A stretch of 64,000 bases of DNA, taken from Photobacterium toruni. Its GTDB lineage: Bacteria; Pseudomonadota; Gammaproteobacteria; Enterobacterales; Vibrionaceae. A program made the position numbers and the translations under genes. Shown here in pieces: positions 12,388-23,321 of the stretch. Below the pieces are notes generated by a model. The model was not told where the DNA came from. It did not search any database and saw only the letters and a list, made by a program, of their open reading frames with translations. The number at the start of each line of letters is the position of its first letter. Position 1 is the stretch's first letter. Where the stretch lies: positions 496,001-560,000 of the forward strand of contig NZ_AP024854.1 of assembly GCF_024529955.1 (NCBI RefSeq), written 5' to 3'.

Positions 12388-12405
12388 CATTGAGCTTGCT
12401 CAATG
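12388..12405. repeat. Perfect short palindrome after eno
   Basis: CATTGAGC and GCTCAATG form an 8-bp perfect inverted repeat around TT, just ahead of the eno terminator. It probably adds a second hairpin to the 3' end of the eno message. Confidence 0.5.
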
Positions 12406-12416
12406 TGCCTAAATCA

Positions 12417-12444
12417 AACCGTCTCTTAGGAGGCGGTTTTTTTT
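12417..12444 (+). terminator. Intrinsic terminator of eno
   Basis: AACCGTCTC (12417-12425) pairs with GAGGCGGTT (12430-12438), with one G-U pair and a TTAG loop, followed by a T-run. Confidence 0.88.
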
Positions 12445-12595
12445 GGTAAAAAGTAATGGTGCTACACATATGACTAAAAAATAGTTTTTGTTTGATTTAA
12501 CAGCAAAATTGACACTCAACTAGCACTGTATTAACTCTATGGCCATAATGGTGGTCACAATAAGCTGATTATGGGATTATTACGCTTTCGCAACA

Positions 12596-12636
12596 TACAT
12601 TCCAATGATTCGTCGTTAACGATTGATTGGAATGTA
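12596..12636. promoter_or_regulatory. Inverted repeat upstream of ftsB
   Basis: The eno-ftsB gap (12373-12678) has no gene. It contains perfect 11-bp arms TACATTCCAAT (12596-12606) and ATTGGAATGTA (12626-12636) around a 19-base spacer that holds the palindrome CGTTAACG. Outer bases CAACA and TGTTG extend the symmetry imperfectly. No T-run follows, so it looks more like an operator or 5' leader hairpin than a terminator. Confidence 0.55.
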
Positions 12637-12678
12637 TATTGTTGATATTGACATCTACACTCATTTTGAAGGGGAATC

Positions 12679-12957
12679 ATGCGTCTGTTTATCATTATCC
12701 TGCTAGTGATTTTAGCTTGGCTGCAGTACGATTTTTGGGACGGTAAAAACGGTATGAATGAATATACCGCAGTAAAAGAAAGCGTTGCTTTACAGCAGGC
12801 CGCTAATACTGAATTACAACAGCGAAATCAACAAATGTACGCAGAAATTAAAGATCTTCATGGCGGTAAAGAAGCTGTAGAAGAGCGTGCGCGTAATGAT
12901 TTAGGTTTAATTAAACCGGGTGAAACTTTTGTTCGAGTGCTAGATGATAATAACTAA
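12679..12957 (+). CDS. ftsB: Cell division protein FtsB
   Basis: FtsB is a small bitopic membrane protein that joins FtsL and FtsQ in the divisome at midcell and helps activate septal peptidoglycan synthesis. The 92-residue protein has a membrane helix at about 3-20 (LFIIILLVILAWLQYDFW), then a periplasmic coiled coil about 30-75 rich in Gln, Asn and Glu. The conserved glycine-containing segment LHGGKEAVEERARNDLGLIKPGETF closes it. An AAGGGGAA ribosome-binding site lies just before the ATG. It opens the conserved ftsB-ispD-ispF-truD-surE-pcm-nlpD-rpoS cluster. Confidence 0.96.
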   Translation: MRLFIIILLVILAWLQYDFWDGKNGMNEYTAVKESVALQQAANTELQQRNQQMYAEIKDLHGGKEAVEERARNDLGLIKPGETFVRVLDDNN

Positions 12958-12990
12958 CCGTAGCGCTTTTTGTGGTGAGTAATAGAGCTA

Positions 12991-13701
12991 ATGATCGCTG
13001 AAGAATTTATTGCCGTAGTGCCTGCGGCAGGGGTGGGTAGCCGAATGGCTGCTGATCGTCCAAAGCAATATCTCCATATTGCAGGTAAAACGATTTTAGA
13101 GCATACCGTTGATCGGCTATTGAGTTTGCCTGAAATCACACGAGTAATAATTGCAGTTAGTGCCGATGATCCTTATTTTCCGCAGTTACCATTAGCAACT
13201 GATTCACGGATCACTGTGGTCGATGGTGGTGCTGAACGAGCTGATTCCGTATTTGCAGGGTTAGCAGCGATTGATAATAACAATGCGTGGGTATTAGTGC
13301 ATGATGCTGCTCGACCGTGTGTTAGGTTAACTGATTTACAAGCACTAATAATCGCAGCGGTGAATAGTGATTGCGGGGCAATTTTAGCTTCGCCTGTACG
13401 TGACACCATGAAACGTAGTCATAATAAATCAGCGCAACCTCAGATCACTCATACTGTCGATCGAGATAATTTATGGCATGCGTTAACACCACAAATGTTT
13501 CGAGTTGGGCAGCTACGTGAAGCATTAACATCAGCATTAGCGCAAGGTGCGACAATTACCGACGAAGCATCGGCACTCGAATTTTGTGGTTACACACCAC
13601 AACTCGTCGCAGGGCGCAGCGATAATCTCAAGGTGACACAGCCAGAAGATTTAGCCTTGGCTGAGTTTTATCTTCAACTTTTATTAAAGGAACAACATTA
13701 A
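12991..13701 (+). CDS. ispD: 2-C-methyl-D-erythritol 4-phosphate cytidylyltransferase IspD
   Basis: IspD couples CTP with methylerythritol 4-phosphate to form CDP-methylerythritol in the non-mevalonate isoprenoid pathway. The 236-residue length is normal. The CTP-binding loop is [17 protein letters not shown] near residues 10-26, and [11 protein letters not shown] near 101-111 and DEASALEF near 191-198 are conserved family segments. The stop shares a base with the ispF start (TAATG), so the two enzymes of successive pathway stages are translationally coupled. Confidence 0.97.
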   Translation: MIAEEFIAVVPAAGVGSRMAADRPKQYLHIAGKTILEHTVDRLLSLPEITRVIIAVSADDPYFPQLPLATDSRITVVDGGAERADSVFAGLAAIDNNNAWVLVHDAARPCVRLTDLQALIIAAVNSDCGAILASPVRDTMKRSHNKSAQPQITHTVDRDNLWHALTPQMFRVGQLREALTSALAQGATITDEASALEFCGYTPQLVAGRSDNLKVTQPEDLALAEFYLQLLLKEQH

Positions 13702-14174
13702 TGCGTATTGGTCATGGGTTTGATGTGCATAAATTTGGTGGTGCGGGTCCGGTTATTATTGGTGGCGTCGCTGTTCCTTATGAACAAGGTTTAATTGCAC
13801 ACTCTGATGGTGATGTTGCTCTGCATGCTGTTTGTGATGCGTTGTTAGGAGCAATTGGTGCGGGTGATATTGGGCGTCATTTCCCTGATACTGATGCTGA
13901 ATGGGCCGGTGTAGATAGTCGATTTTTATTACGTGATGTCTATAACAAGGTTAAGACAATGGGTTATTGTCTTGGTAATCTGGATGTCACTATTATTGCC
14001 CAAGCTCCCAAAATGGCGCCTCACATCACGGCGATGTGTCAAGCCATTGCTGACGATCTGGAAACAGATATCGCCAATATTAATGTTAAAGCAACCACAT
14101 CTGAACGGTTAGGTTTTACTGGACGTAAAGAAGGTATTGCTTGTGAAGCCGTTGTTTTAATTAAAAAGGTATAA
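13701..14174 (+). CDS. ispF: 2-C-methyl-D-erythritol 2,4-cyclodiphosphate synthase IspF
   Basis: IspF cyclises CDP-methylerythritol 2-phosphate to methylerythritol cyclodiphosphate with release of CMP. The 157-residue protein fits the trimeric family. Zinc ligands are visible as GHGFDVHKF (Asp8, His10) and a histidine in [19 protein letters not shown] (about 34-52). [15 protein letters not shown] near the C terminus is the usual closing motif. It is coupled to ispD by one-base overlap, and truD follows after seven bases. Confidence 0.97.
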   Translation: MRIGHGFDVHKFGGAGPVIIGGVAVPYEQGLIAHSDGDVALHAVCDALLGAIGAGDIGRHFPDTDAEWAGVDSRFLLRDVYNKVKTMGYCLGNLDVTIIAQAPKMAPHITAMCQAIADDLETDIANINVKATTSERLGFTGRKEGIACEAVVLIKKV

Positions 14175-14181
14175 TGACATT

Positions 14182-15267
14182 ATGTCGACAAATAACATCT
14201 CAGCAAACGTAATGGATTGTTTTAAGTGGCTTCATGAACAGCCTATTTGCCATGGAAATATAAAGGCAAACCCACAAGATTTTATCGTTAACGAGCAGCT
14301 AGGTTTTACCTTTTCAGGTACTGGTGAGCACTTAATGGTTAAAATTCGTAAAACAGGCGAAAATACTAAATATGTGGTTAATGAGCTAGCTAAAGCTTGT
14401 GGTGTAAAGTCGCGCGATGTGAGTTGGGCAGGTCTTAAAGATCGTCATGCCGTTACAGAGCAATGGATAAGTGTTCATTTACCCGGTAAAGCTGATCCCG
14501 ATTTAACCCTGTTTGAAGCAGAGCATCCTGGCATTGAGATCCTTGAAATGACCCGTAATGATAAAAAATTACGTCCGGGTGACTTACAAGGCAACTGGTT
14601 CCAATTACGCTTAACTGATTTAGATCAGCCACAAGCATTAGCTGAACGTTTAGAGTTAGTTAAACAGCAAGGTGTTGCGAACTACTTTGGTCAACAACGT
14701 TTTGGTTATGGTGGCAATAACGTCATTAAAGCCCGTGCTTGGGGCAATAATGAATTCCGCGTTCGTGATAAGAGTAAGCGTAGTTTTTACTTATCAGCTG
14801 CACGTTCATGGATGTTTAACCAAGTATTATCTGCGCGTATTGAACAAAATCTTACTCGTGAAATAATGGTGGGTGATTGCCTACAAGCGGCAGGTGATGA
14901 TCGTACCTTTATCGCCGATGTTGTTACTCCTGAATTACAACAACAAGTAATGCTAGGTGACGTTGCAATTACAGGCCCACTGTTAGGTGATAATGCTTTA
15001 CCGACAGCAGCTGATGCCCAAGCATTTGAATTAGCAATTGTTGAGCAAGAGCCAGCACTTGTGGCGTTAGTGCGTGATAATCGTATGCGTCATGATCGTC
15101 GTCCTTTATTATTATTGCCACAGGATATGCAATGGCAGTTTGATGATAATGGCGTGATCCTTTCTTTTGCCTTACCTGCTGGTAGTTTTGCGACGTCGGT
15201 TGTGCGTGAGTTAATCATGCCACTAGACTCCGAAGGTATGAATGATGAGAATACTGATCAGCAATGA
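14182..15267 (+). CDS. truD: tRNA pseudouridine(13) synthase TruD
   Basis: TruD makes pseudouridine 13 in tRNA(Glu). The 361-residue protein carries the catalytic aspartate in [12 protein letters not shown] (Asp about 82), the family signature [14 protein letters not shown] near residues 168-181, and [20 protein letters not shown] in the typical insertion-bearing core. A second in-frame ATG at 14212 ([10 protein letters not shown]) would also give a normal start; the earlier ATG is kept but the choice is uncertain. Its 3' end overlaps surE by 26 bases. Confidence 0.95.
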   Translation: MSTNNISANVMDCFKWLHEQPICHGNIKANPQDFIVNEQLGFTFSGTGEHLMVKIRKTGENTKYVVNELAKACGVKSRDVSWAGLKDRHAVTEQWISVHLPGKADPDLTLFEAEHPGIEILEMTRNDKKLRPGDLQGNWFQLRLTDLDQPQALAERLELVKQQGVANYFGQQRFGYGGNNVIKARAWGNNEFRVRDKSKRSFYLSAARSWMFNQVLSARIEQNLTREIMVGDCLQAAGDDRTFIADVVTPELQQQVMLGDVAITGPLLGDNALPTAADAQAFELAIVEQEPALVALVRDNRMRHDRRPLLLLPQDMQWQFDDNGVILSFALPAGSFATSVVRELIMPLDSEGMNDENTDQQ

Positions 15268-15994
15268 TGATGGTATTTTTGCTGAAGGTATTAATACGTT
15301 AGCTAAGGTCTTAAGTGAGCTTGGTGAAGTAACGGTAGTCGCCCCGGATCGTAATCGATCTGGGGCATCCAATTCGTTAACGATTGATTACCCGCTGCGT
15401 ATTCGTCAGCAAAAAGACAATAGAGTTGCGGTACAAGGTACACCTGTCGATTGTGTCCATTTTGCACTCACTGAATGGTTAGATGCGTTGCCCGATGTAG
15501 TGGTAACGGGGATTAATCATGGTGCGAATTTAGGTGATGATGTGCTGTATTCTGGTACTGTTGCTGCTGCGACCGAAGGTTATTTCCTCGGTGTGCCAGC
15601 CATTGCTGTATCGTTAGTGGGTGAGACCCATTTTGATACCGCAGCCCGAGTCGTAAAGATCATCATTGAAAAAATGGTTATGCAGCCATTATCTACTCAA
15701 AAAATTATTAATGTTAATGTGCCTGATGTACCGTTTGAGCAATTGAATGGATGGAAAATAACCCGTTTAGGTGCGCGGCATCGTGCTGTTAGTATGATCA
15801 AAAAAACTGATCCGCGGGGTAATCCCTTATATTGGTTAGGACCTCCGGGTGATACACAAGATGCCGCAGAAGGTACTGATTTTTTTGCGATTGAACACGG
15901 AGAAGTCTCAATTACTCCGTTACAAGTCGACCTGACTGCGCATGATGCCATAGCCGGGCTAGAAAGCTGGATGCATGCGGTGGAGATTCGATAA
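15242..15994 (+). CDS. surE: 5'/3'-nucleotidase SurE
   Basis: SurE is a metal-dependent phosphatase acting on nucleoside monophosphates and short polyphosphate, associated with stationary-phase survival. The 250-residue protein starts [11 protein letters not shown], with the metal ligands in NDDG; a start at the second ATG (15245) is equally likely. [14 protein letters not shown] (about 35-48) and [24 protein letters not shown] (about 86-109) are the remaining active-site motifs. The gene begins inside the end of truD and pcm follows after two bases, so it is part of one compact operon. Confidence 0.96.
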   Translation: MMRILISNDDGIFAEGINTLAKVLSELGEVTVVAPDRNRSGASNSLTIDYPLRIRQQKDNRVAVQGTPVDCVHFALTEWLDALPDVVVTGINHGANLGDDVLYSGTVAAATEGYFLGVPAIAVSLVGETHFDTAARVVKIIIEKMVMQPLSTQKIINVNVPDVPFEQLNGWKITRLGARHRAVSMIKKTDPRGNPLYWLGPPGDTQDAAEGTDFFAIEHGEVSITPLQVDLTAHDAIAGLESWMHAVEIR

Positions 15995-15996
15995 CT

Positions 15997-16626
15997 ATGC
16001 GTTATCAGAGGCAAGTTGATAAATTAATTGCGTTATTAGTCAATCGAGGTATTACCGATCAGCGAGTGCTGCAAGCAATTGCTGCGATACCACGCCAATT
16101 TTTTATTGATGAAGCATTTTCTTATCAAGCGTATGAGAATAATGCGTTACCAATAGGCAGTGGACAGACGATTTCACAACCTTACATTGTTGCAAAAATG
16201 ACATCGCTATTGGCGTTAACACCACAATCTTCAGTATTGGAAATTGGTACTGGATCGGGTTATCAAGCGTCAGTGTTAGCGCAATTGGCTGACCATGTTT
16301 ACTCTGTTGAGCGAATTAAAGGTCTGCAATGGCAAGCAAAACGACGTTTTAAAAAATTAGAATTATATAATATTTCAACTAAACATGGTGATGGATGGCA
16401 TGGTTGGGAAAGTAAAGGCCCATTTGATGCTATTATTGTCACCGCTGCGCCGAGTGAGGTTCCCCAGAGCCTATTAACTCAACTGGCTGATGGCGGAAGA
16501 TTAATATTACCCGTAGGGTATTCAGAACAAGTGTTAAAGTTGATTGTTCGCACTGGCGATCAGTTTATTGAAACGGATATCGAACCTGTTAAATTTGTGC
16601 CATTAGTGGCTGGAGATTTGGCGTAA
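15997..16626 (+). CDS. pcm: Protein-L-isoaspartate O-methyltransferase
   Basis: Pcm methylates isoaspartyl residues in aged proteins so that they can revert to normal aspartyl bonds. The 209-residue length is standard. [19 protein letters not shown] (about 50-68) is the substrate-side motif, and [18 protein letters not shown] (about 80-97) is the S-adenosylmethionine-binding loop, with [10 protein letters not shown] as the next strand. It sits between surE and nlpD as in E. coli, which fits a role in stationary-phase survival shared with surE and rpoS. Confidence 0.96.
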   Translation: MRYQRQVDKLIALLVNRGITDQRVLQAIAAIPRQFFIDEAFSYQAYENNALPIGSGQTISQPYIVAKMTSLLALTPQSSVLEIGTGSGYQASVLAQLADHVYSVERIKGLQWQAKRRFKKLELYNISTKHGDGWHGWESKGPFDAIIVTAAPSEVPQSLLTQLADGGRLILPVGYSEQVLKLIVRTGDQFIETDIEPVKFVPLVAGDLA

Positions 16627-16629
16627 ACT

Positions 16630-17547
16630 ATGAGTATTGAGCGTATGATGAAAAAAATAATTCAACCTTCTTTGCTAGCAGCCACCTGTGTGGTGCTGTT
16701 ATCTGCATGTAGTAGTCATACGCCTGCGCCAGTTTCAAATCTTGGTAAAGATTATTCACAACTGCAACGTGGCAGCTTTCATGGTCGTCATTACACTGTT
16801 CAAAAAGGAGATACGCTGTATTTTATCTCTTATATGACAGGGCGTGATGTTAAAGATATCGTTAAGCTAAACCGTTTACCTTATCCTTATACTATTTATC
16901 CGGGACAAAGGCTGGCGATTCCAACGTCGAATAATCAAGTACGTACTAATAACGTTGTTGTAACACCAATAGTTGCACCATTAGCAACGGAAACAGTAAC
17001 CCAGACGGTAACTAAACCGGCGATTAAAAAGCCAGCAGCACAAAAAACAACCAATAAACCAGTTGCTAAGCCAGAAGTAAAAGAGTACTCTGAGAAAACA
17101 AAAGTTAACAAACCTGTAACAAATAAGCCTGTTGTAACTAAACCTGCAGTAACTAAACCTACTGCTGTACATGATTCAAGTTCAGATTGGGCTTGGCCTG
17201 TAAAAGGTAAAGTAATTGCTAGATTCTCAAATGCAGATAATGGCAATAAAGGTATAGATATTACGGCTGCTCGTGGTACTCCAATTCGAGCAACCGCTGC
17301 TGGTAAAGTAGTGTATGCAGGTGATGCCTTACGAGGCTATGGTAACTTGGTGATAATTAAGCACAGTGAAGATTACCTTAGTGCTTATGCGCACAACGAT
17401 AAGATCTTACTGAAAGAGCAACAATCTGTTAAAGCAGGTCAGGAAATCGCGACGATGGGGAGCTCTGGTGCATCAAGTGTAAGACTGCATTTTGAAATCC
17501 GCTATAAAGGAAAGTCTGTCGATCCAATGCGCTTTCTTTCTAAGTAG
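16630..17547 (+). CDS. nlpD: Murein hydrolase activator NlpD (lipoprotein, degenerate M23 domain)
   Basis: NlpD is an outer-membrane lipoprotein that activates the amidase AmiC for daughter-cell separation. The 305-residue protein has a lipobox at LLSAC (Cys about 27), a LysM domain at about 53-97 (HYTVQKGDTLYFISYMTGRD), a low-complexity linker rich in Lys, Pro, Thr and Val (about 115-185), and a C-terminal M23 fold. The peptidase fold is catalytically broken: KGID replaces the HxxxD zinc site and RLHFE replaces HLHFE, as in enteric NlpD, so it should activate rather than cut. The start may be at MMKKIIQPS five residues later. The rpoS promoter often lies inside nlpD in relatives. Confidence 0.94.
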   Translation: MSIERMMKKIIQPSLLAATCVVLLSACSSHTPAPVSNLGKDYSQLQRGSFHGRHYTVQKGDTLYFISYMTGRDVKDIVKLNRLPYPYTIYPGQRLAIPTSNNQVRTNNVVVTPIVAPLATETVTQTVTKPAIKKPAAQKTTNKPVAKPEVKEYSEKTKVNKPVTNKPVVTKPAVTKPTAVHDSSSDWAWPVKGKVIARFSNADNGNKGIDITAARGTPIRATAAGKVVYAGDALRGYGNLVIIKHSEDYLSAYAHNDKILLKEQQSVKAGQEIATMGSSGASSVRLHFEIRYKGKSVDPMRFLSK

Positions 17548-17635
17548 TTCGTCATAATAAAAACAGAGAAAACGTATAAATTAGAGATGACATCATGAAG
17601 TTGTAATGTCTTTAACTCGCCATCTGGGAGGCGCT

Positions 17636-18628
17636 ATGAGTAGAAGCAGCACAGCCAAAAAACTTGAATCATTGACATTAGATGACAGCATTGAACTTAA
17701 TAGTTTAGTGACGCCCACTGATAATAATTCTGATACGTCAGCATCGTCAGAAACTGCTGATATCTCCAAATATGAGACCAACACTAAAGCACTTGATGCA
17801 ACCCAGCTTTATCTTGGCGAAATTGGATATTCACCTTTACTTACCGCTGAAGAAGAAGTGTTGTATGCCCGTCGTGCATTGCGAGGCGATGACGTTTCAC
17901 GCAAACGGATGATTGAAAGTAATCTTCGATTAGTTGTGAAAATATCACGTCGTTATAGTAATCGTGGTTTAGCCTTACTTGATCTGGTTGAAGAAGGTAA
18001 TTTAGGGCTTATTCGTGCAGTTGAAAAGTTTGATCCTGAACGTGGCTTCCGTTTTTCAACTTATGCGACATGGTGGATCCGTCAAACCATTGAACGGGCG
18101 ATCATGAACCAAACTCGTACTATTCGCTTACCGATCCATGTAGTGAAAGAGCTTAATGTGTATTTACGTACCGCACGTGAATTAGCGCAAAAACTGGATC
18201 ATGAACCTACTGCTGAAGATATTGCACTGCAACTTGAAAAATCCGTTGATGACGTCAATCGCATGTTGCGTCTTAATGAACGTGTGAGTTCAGTTGATAA
18301 CCCGATTGGTGGTGATTCTGATAAAGCTTTATTAGATATCATTCCTGATGAAAAAGGGGGTAGCCCTGAAACATCAACTCAAGATGATGATATCAAAAAT
18401 TCGATTGTTCATTGGTTGCAAGATCTAAACCCAAAACAGCGTGAAGTATTAGCGCGTCGATTTGGTCTATTAGGTTATGAAGCATCAACACTGGAAGATG
18501 TTGGTCGTGAAATTGGCTTAACCCGTGAGCGTGTTCGCCAGATTCAAGTTGAAGGTCTACGTCGTTTACGCGACATGCTAACCCACCAAGGGTTAAGTAT
18601 TGAATCTTTGTTTAATCAAGAAGCTTAA
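17636..18628 (+). CDS. rpoS: RNA polymerase sigma factor RpoS
   Basis: RpoS directs RNA polymerase to stationary-phase and general-stress promoters. The start at 17636 is preferred because GGGAGG lies 4 bases upstream, and it gives 330 residues, the usual length; an ATG at 17606 lacks such a site. After a variable acidic N terminus come [22 protein letters not shown] (region 1.2), [58 protein letters not shown] (region 2, given here only by name and ends), region 3, and region 4 with [18 protein letters not shown]. Its position after nlpD and facing mutS is the enteric arrangement. Confidence 0.97.
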   Translation: MSRSSTAKKLESLTLDDSIELNSLVTPTDNNSDTSASSETADISKYETNTKALDATQLYLGEIGYSPLLTAEEEVLYARRALRGDDVSRKRMIESNLRLVVKISRRYSNRGLALLDLVEEGNLGLIRAVEKFDPERGFRFSTYATWWIRQTIERAIMNQTRTIRLPIHVVKELNVYLRTARELAQKLDHEPTAEDIALQLEKSVDDVNRMLRLNERVSSVDNPIGGDSDKALLDIIPDEKGGSPETSTQDDDIKNSIVHWLQDLNPKQREVLARRFGLLGYEASTLEDVGREIGLTRERVRQIQVEGLRRLRDMLTHQGLSIESLFNQEA

Positions 18629-18721
18629 TCAAGAAGATTAGCTAACAACTACCCTGTTAAATATCAATGCTCGCGGTCTTTTTTGAAGTTACTTTTTCGT
18701 GAGCAAAATATTACAATCAAT

Positions 18722-18750
18722 AAAAAAGGACGCTGAGGCGTCCTTTTTTT
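18722..18750. terminator. Bidirectional terminator between rpoS and mutS
   Basis: GGACGC (18728-18733) and GCGTCC (18738-18743) form a stem with a TGAG loop, flanked by six A and seven T, so it works for both convergent genes. Confidence 0.9.
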
Positions 18751-18783
18751 ATAAGCTTAAAATGTGATATTTATTACTAGCGA

Positions 18784-21363
18784 TTAGTGTATTAACGCTT
18801 TAAGGCGATACAGTTCATCTAATGCTTGGCGAGGGGTTAACTCATCAGGGTTAACATTTGCTAATGCTTCTTCGACTTCACTTGGCTCTGGGATTAAACT
18901 TAGCTGATGCTCTTCTCGTGGTGGTTGTCCTGCAACAACTGGCTGTTGAGCTTGTTGATGACCAAGTGCCTCTAACTGCTTAAGCTTAATTTTAGCGCGC
19001 TTAATAACCGCTTTTGGCACGCCAGCAAGACTAGCAACGGCTAGACCGTATGACTTACTTGCGGCACCATCTTGAACGCTATGCATGAACGCAATGTTAT
19101 CACCATGCTCAATTGCATCAAGGTGAACATTTGCTAATCCAGAGAGCAGTGATGGCAGTTCAGTTAATTCAAAGTAGTGGGTAGCGAACAGTGTCATGGC
19201 GGCAATTTTATCTGCTAGCCATTCAGCACTTGCCCACGCTAGAGATAAACCATCATAGGTGCTGGTGCCACGACCAATTTCATCCATTAACACTAAGCTA
19301 TGTTTGGTTGCATTGTGAAGAATATTGGCGGTTTCGGTCATTTCGACCATAAAGGTTGAACGTCCAGACGCAAGATCATCTGATGCACCAATACGAGTAA
19401 AAATACGATCGAGTGGGCCAATCGTTACCGCTTCTGCTGGCACAAATGAACCGACATGTGCCATTAATGCAATCAGCGCTGTTTGACGCATATAAGTTGA
19501 TTTACCACCCATATTAGGACCGGTAATGATCAGCATACGGCGATCTTGATGTAACGCAATAGGGTTTGCAATAAATGGTTCACTTAACACTTGTTCAACC
19601 ACTGGGTGACGACCCGCAGTAATATTAATGCCAGTGGTGGTGGTTAATTGTGGGCGGCAGTAATTTAAGCTGTCAGCACGCTCTGCTAAATTAGTTAATA
19701 CATCTAATTCAGATAATGCATTTGCTGCTAACTGTAATCGTTCTAAATGCGGTAAGAGTTGATCAAATAACTCATCCCATAGTTTTTTCTCAAGAGCTAA
19801 GGCTTTTGATTTTGAATTTAGAACCTTATCTTCATGTTCTTTTAATTCAGGAATGATATAGCGTTCAGCATTTTTTAAGGTTTGACGACGAATATAGTGC
19901 TCAGGGACTAAGTGACTTTGACCGCGGCTAACTTGAATAAAGAAACCATGAACCTGATTGAAACCAACCTTAAGGCTATCGATATCATGACGTTCACGTT
20001 CACGATCTTCAAGATCGGTTAAATATTGTTTAGCGCCATCGGCTAAATCACGCCATTCATCCAATTCTGCATTATAGCCAGGGGCTAAGACGCCGCCATC
20101 ACGAATAATCACTGGTGGGTTTTCAATGATTGCATGTTCAAGTAATTGGCATAGATCATCCATCGGTGCTGAATGTTGAGCTAATTCACCAATTCGAGGT
20201 TGTGGAATTTCAGCTAATAATTGCGCTAATTCAGGTAAATATTGCATGGCGTTACGCATACGCGCTAAATCACGCGGTCGAGCTGAGCGTAATGCTAATC
20301 GAGCGACAATACGCTCTAAATCACCCATATGACGTAAGACACCTGCAACATCAACGAACATACCGCTATCTTTAAATGTTTCAATGGCATTTAAACGGTT
20401 ATTTAATTGGTGTTGATCGCGAATCGGTTGGTGCAGCCAGCGTTTAAGTAAACGGCTGCCCATTGGGGTTGCAGTGTGATCCAATACTTCTGCAAGCGTG
20501 TTATCAAAACCACCGGCTAAGTTTTGGGTTAATTCTAAATTACGACGAGTGGCTGCATCTAAAATTACCGCGTGATCTTGAGTGTCTAAGGTGATTGCAC
20601 GAATATGCGGTAGGGCGGTACGTTGAGTGTCTTTGACATATTGCATTAAACAACCTGCGGCACATAAGCCAAGGTTTGCTTTCTCAACGCCAAACCCCAC
20701 TAAATCACGAGTACCAAATTGTAATGTCAGTTGTTGACGCGCGGTTTCAAGTTCAAATTCCCAAATTGGACGACGGCGTTTACCTTTGAACGGTTCAACT
20801 AAATGCAAGTAAGTGAAATCTTCTGGGTAGAGTAATTCCGCAGGGCTAGTGCGTTGCAATTCCGCTTGCATTTCTTCTTCTGTCGTCGGCTCAGTTAGCA
20901 TGAAACGGCCAGAGGTAATATCAAGCGTTGCATAGCCAAATTTATTATTGGCAGTATAGATAGCGGCAATTAAGTTATCGCGACGTTCGTTAAGCAGCGC
21001 CTCATCACTAACAGTACCTGGTGTGATGATACGCACAACTTTTCGTTCAACCGGACCTTTGCTGGTAGCGGGATCGCCAATCTGTTCACAGATAGCAACT
21101 GATACGCCTTGTTGAACTAATTTAGCCAAGTAACCTTCAGCGGCATGGTGAGGAATACCAGCCATTGGAATGGGTTCACCGTTGGTCGCGCCACGTTTTG
21201 TCAGAGAGATATCAAGTAATTGCGAGGCTCGCTTGGCATCATCAAAAAACATCTCATAGAAGTCGCCCATGCGGTAGAACAATAAAATATCAGGGTTTTC
21301 AGCTTTGATCCGAAGGAACTGCTGCATCATAGGAGTATGTTTTTCTAAGCCTTTTATCGTCAC
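18784..21363 (-). CDS. mutS: DNA mismatch repair protein MutS
   Basis: MutS recognises mispaired bases and small loops and, with MutL, starts methyl-directed repair. The 859-residue length is normal. The mismatch-contacting Phe-x-Glu motif is in MGDFYEMF near residue 33-40. The core and clamp domains follow, and the ATPase has the Walker A motif GPNMGGKST near 615-623, the Walker B-like [16 protein letters not shown], and the helix-turn-helix end used in dimerisation. It is convergent with rpoS across a 155-bp gap, without the extra genes found in this polymorphic interval in some enterics. Confidence 0.97.
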   Translation of the reverse strand: MTIKGLEKHTPMMQQFLRIKAENPDILLFYRMGDFYEMFFDDAKRASQLLDISLTKRGATNGEPIPMAGIPHHAAEGYLAKLVQQGVSVAICEQIGDPATSKGPVERKVVRIITPGTVSDEALLNERRDNLIAAIYTANNKFGYATLDITSGRFMLTEPTTEEEMQAELQRTSPAELLYPEDFTYLHLVEPFKGKRRRPIWEFELETARQQLTLQFGTRDLVGFGVEKANLGLCAAGCLMQYVKDTQRTALPHIRAITLDTQDHAVILDAATRRNLELTQNLAGGFDNTLAEVLDHTATPMGSRLLKRWLHQPIRDQHQLNNRLNAIETFKDSGMFVDVAGVLRHMGDLERIVARLALRSARPRDLARMRNAMQYLPELAQLLAEIPQPRIGELAQHSAPMDDLCQLLEHAIIENPPVIIRDGGVLAPGYNAELDEWRDLADGAKQYLTDLEDRERERHDIDSLKVGFNQVHGFFIQVSRGQSHLVPEHYIRRQTLKNAERYIIPELKEHEDKVLNSKSKALALEKKLWDELFDQLLPHLERLQLAANALSELDVLTNLAERADSLNYCRPQLTTTTGINITAGRHPVVEQVLSEPFIANPIALHQDRRMLIITGPNMGGKSTYMRQTALIALMAHVGSFVPAEAVTIGPLDRIFTRIGASDDLASGRSTFMVEMTETANILHNATKHSLVLMDEIGRGTSTYDGLSLAWASAEWLADKIAAMTLFATHYFELTELPSLLSGLANVHLDAIEHGDNIAFMHSVQDGAASKSYGLAVASLAGVPKAVIKRAKIKLKQLEALGHQQAQQPVVAGQPPREEHQLSLIPEPSEVEEALANVNPDELTPRQALDELYRLKALIH

Positions 21364-21390
21364 GATATTGCCTACTCTTGCTGGTTCAAC

Positions 21391-21414
21391 GTCGGCTACT
21401 TAAGGTAGCTCGAC
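21391..21414. promoter_or_regulatory. Imperfect inverted repeat upstream of mutS
   Basis: GTCGGCTAC and GGTAGCTCGAC pair around TTAA with one bulged base, 28-51 bases before the mutS start in the mutS-pncC divergent region. It may be a 5' leader hairpin of mutS or a chance palindrome. Confidence 0.3.
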
Positions 21415-21577
21415 CAATAAAATAATAGGGTCTAAGGATACGTGAATAGGTGGATCGGGCAAAGTAGCCATTGGACTTTTTTTCTCATCTTTGCAATAAC
21501 GAGTAACAGGCGTAAAGTTAGCTCTGATACTGCTATGTATTAAACATAATTAAAGAGTAACCAGCTTGGAGGCACTA

Positions 21578-22075
21578 ATGGTAAATATTGAACAATTGGC
21601 TTATGAACTTGGTGAAGCATTAAAAGCTAAACGCTGGGTTGTAACTACGGCAGAATCTTGTACTGGGGGTGGCGTTTCGTTTGCTATCACTGAGATTCCA
21701 GGCAGTTCTGCATGGTTTAATCGTGCTTTTGTTACTTATAGTAATGAAGCCAAGAAGCAAATGTTAAGTGTTACTGAGCAGGCTTTGGTTGAGTTTGGTG
21801 CTGTGAGTGAGGCGGTGGTATTTGAAATGGCATGTGGCGCTTTAGCCGCTTCACGTGCTGATATTAGTGTCGCAATCAGTGGTATTGCAGGTCCTGATGG
21901 CGGTAGTGATGAAAAACCCATTGGTACTGTATGGTTTGCTTGGGCTGATGCAACAGGATGGCAGCAGACACAATGTTGTGTGTTTAGTGGTTCAAGAAAT
22001 GAGGTTAGACAACAAGCAATAGCTAAAGCATTATCTGGTTTAATTGCTCGTATAAACGCCGTTATCAATGCGTGA
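21578..22075 (+). CDS. pncC: Nicotinamide-nucleotide amidohydrolase PncC (CinA C-terminal family)
   Basis: PncC deamidates nicotinamide mononucleotide to nicotinate mononucleotide, recycling NAD breakdown product. The ATG at 21578 is preceded by GGAGG at 21568-21572 and gives 165 residues, the length of the stand-alone CinA C-terminal domain; an upstream TTG frame start has no support. The motifs TTAESCTGGGVSFAITEIPGSS (given by its core TAESCTGG, about 26-33) and SGIAGPDGGS are typical. The mutS-pncC-recA neighbourhood is conserved in E. coli (ygaD). Confidence 0.93.
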   Translation: MVNIEQLAYELGEALKAKRWVVTTAESCTGGGVSFAITEIPGSSAWFNRAFVTYSNEAKKQMLSVTEQALVEFGAVSEAVVFEMACGALAASRADISVAISGIAGPDGGSDEKPIGTVWFAWADATGWQQTQCCVFSGSRNEVRQQAIAKALSGLIARINAVINA

Positions 22076-22124
22076 TCTCATTATCAATAAATGTATTTAA
22101 CAAAAAAAACAAACCAGAACTAGA

Positions 22125-22144
22125 CACTGTATGAATAGACAGTA
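22125..22144 (+). promoter_or_regulatory. LexA (SOS) box of recA
   Basis: CTGT (22127-22130), eight bases, then ACAG (22139-22142) fit the gammaproteobacterial LexA consensus CTGT-N8-ACAG. It lies about 60 bases before recA, where LexA would block the promoter until DNA damage. Confidence 0.9.
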
Positions 22145-22200
22145 TACTAAGTCTCATACCCAGATCAGTAACTTTATTTTAGCATCCGTTGGAGAGTCAA

Positions 22201-23253
22201 ATGGACGACAACAAGCAGAAGGCTCTTGCCGCAGCGTTAGGCCAGATTGAGAAGCAGTTCGGTAAAGGTTCAATTATGAAATTGGGCGATAATAAAACAA
22301 TGGATATCGAAACTATTTCGACTGGTTCATTGTCTCTTGATATCGCACTCGGTGCTGGTGGTTTACCAATGGGTCGTATCGTGGAAATCTACGGTCCAGA
22401 ATCATCAGGTAAAACAACACTGACACTTGAAGTTATCTCTGCAGCTCAGAAGCAAGGTAAAACATGTGCATTTATTGATGCTGAGCATGCCCTTGATCCT
22501 ATTTATGCTCAGAAGTTAGGCGTTGATATTAATGAATTATTAGTGTCTCAACCTGATACTGGTGAGCAAGCTTTAGAAATCGTTGATGCACTAGCACGTT
22601 CAGGTGCAGTTGACGTTATCGTTGTTGACTCCGTTGCAGCCTTAACACCAAAAGCTGAAATTGAAGGTGAAATGGGTGACTCTCATATGGGTCTGCAAGC
22701 ACGTATGCTATCGCAAGCAATGCGTAAACTAACCGGTAACCTTAAACAATCGAATTGCATGTGTATCTTCATTAACCAGATTCGTATGAAGATTGGTGTA
22801 ATGTTTGGTAATCCCGAAACCACAACGGGTGGTAATGCATTGAAGTTCTATGCTTCTGTTCGTCTTGATATTCGTCGTACTGGCGCAATTAAAGATGGTG
22901 ATGAAGTGGTTGGTAACGAAACCCGTATTAAAGTGGTTAAGAACAAAATTGCGGCACCGTTTAAACAAGCTGAAACGCAAATTCTTTATGGCCAAGGTTT
23001 TAACCGTAATGGTGAATTGATTGATCTTGGTGTAAAAAATAAATTAGTTGAAAAAGCGGGTGCTTGGTATAGCTATCAAGGCAATAAGATTGGTCAAGGT
23101 AAAGCAAATTCTTGCAAATATCTTGTTGAAAACCCTGCAATTGCTGCTGAAATCGAAAAGAAATTACGCGATTTACTACTAACGCCACCTGTTGAAGAAA
23201 CTGACGAAAAAGAGATCGACAAAATAGATGCTGAAGATGGCGATGCTTTTTAA
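22201..23253 (+). CDS. recA: Recombinase RecA
   Basis: RecA forms filaments on single-stranded DNA, drives homologous strand exchange and triggers LexA self-cleavage. The ATG at 22201 has GGAGAG 4 bases upstream; it gives 350 residues. Motifs: Walker [10 protein letters not shown] (about 62-70), Walker [11 protein letters not shown], loop 1 [24 protein letters not shown] (start of loop EIEGEMGD), and loop 2 [20 protein letters not shown] (core GNPETTTGG). The C-terminal tail is acidic ([17 protein letters not shown]), which normally restrains DNA binding. A LexA box precedes it and a terminator follows; recX is not next to it. Confidence 0.98.
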   Translation: MDDNKQKALAAALGQIEKQFGKGSIMKLGDNKTMDIETISTGSLSLDIALGAGGLPMGRIVEIYGPESSGKTTLTLEVISAAQKQGKTCAFIDAEHALDPIYAQKLGVDINELLVSQPDTGEQALEIVDALARSGAVDVIVVDSVAALTPKAEIEGEMGDSHMGLQARMLSQAMRKLTGNLKQSNCMCIFINQIRMKIGVMFGNPETTTGGNALKFYASVRLDIRRTGAIKDGDEVVGNETRIKVVKNKIAAPFKQAETQILYGQGFNRNGELIDLGVKNKLVEKAGAWYSYQGNKIGQGKANSCKYLVENPAIAAEIEKKLRDLLLTPPVEETDEKEIDKIDAEDGDAF

Positions 23254-23294
23254 TTAAAGTAAAATCAAGTGTATTTATATAGATATCTATAATT

Positions 23295-23321
23295 AACCCA
23301 GCCTTTGCGCTGGGTTTTTTT
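23295..23321 (+). terminator. Intrinsic terminator of recA
   Basis: AACCCAGC (23295-23302) and GCTGGGTT (23309-23316) pair around CTTTGC and are followed by a T-run. Confidence 0.92.

Noticed and set aside
16935..17246. Minus-strand frame of 103 residues inside nlpD
   Set aside because: It mirrors the low-complexity Lys-Pro-Thr-Val linker of NlpD.
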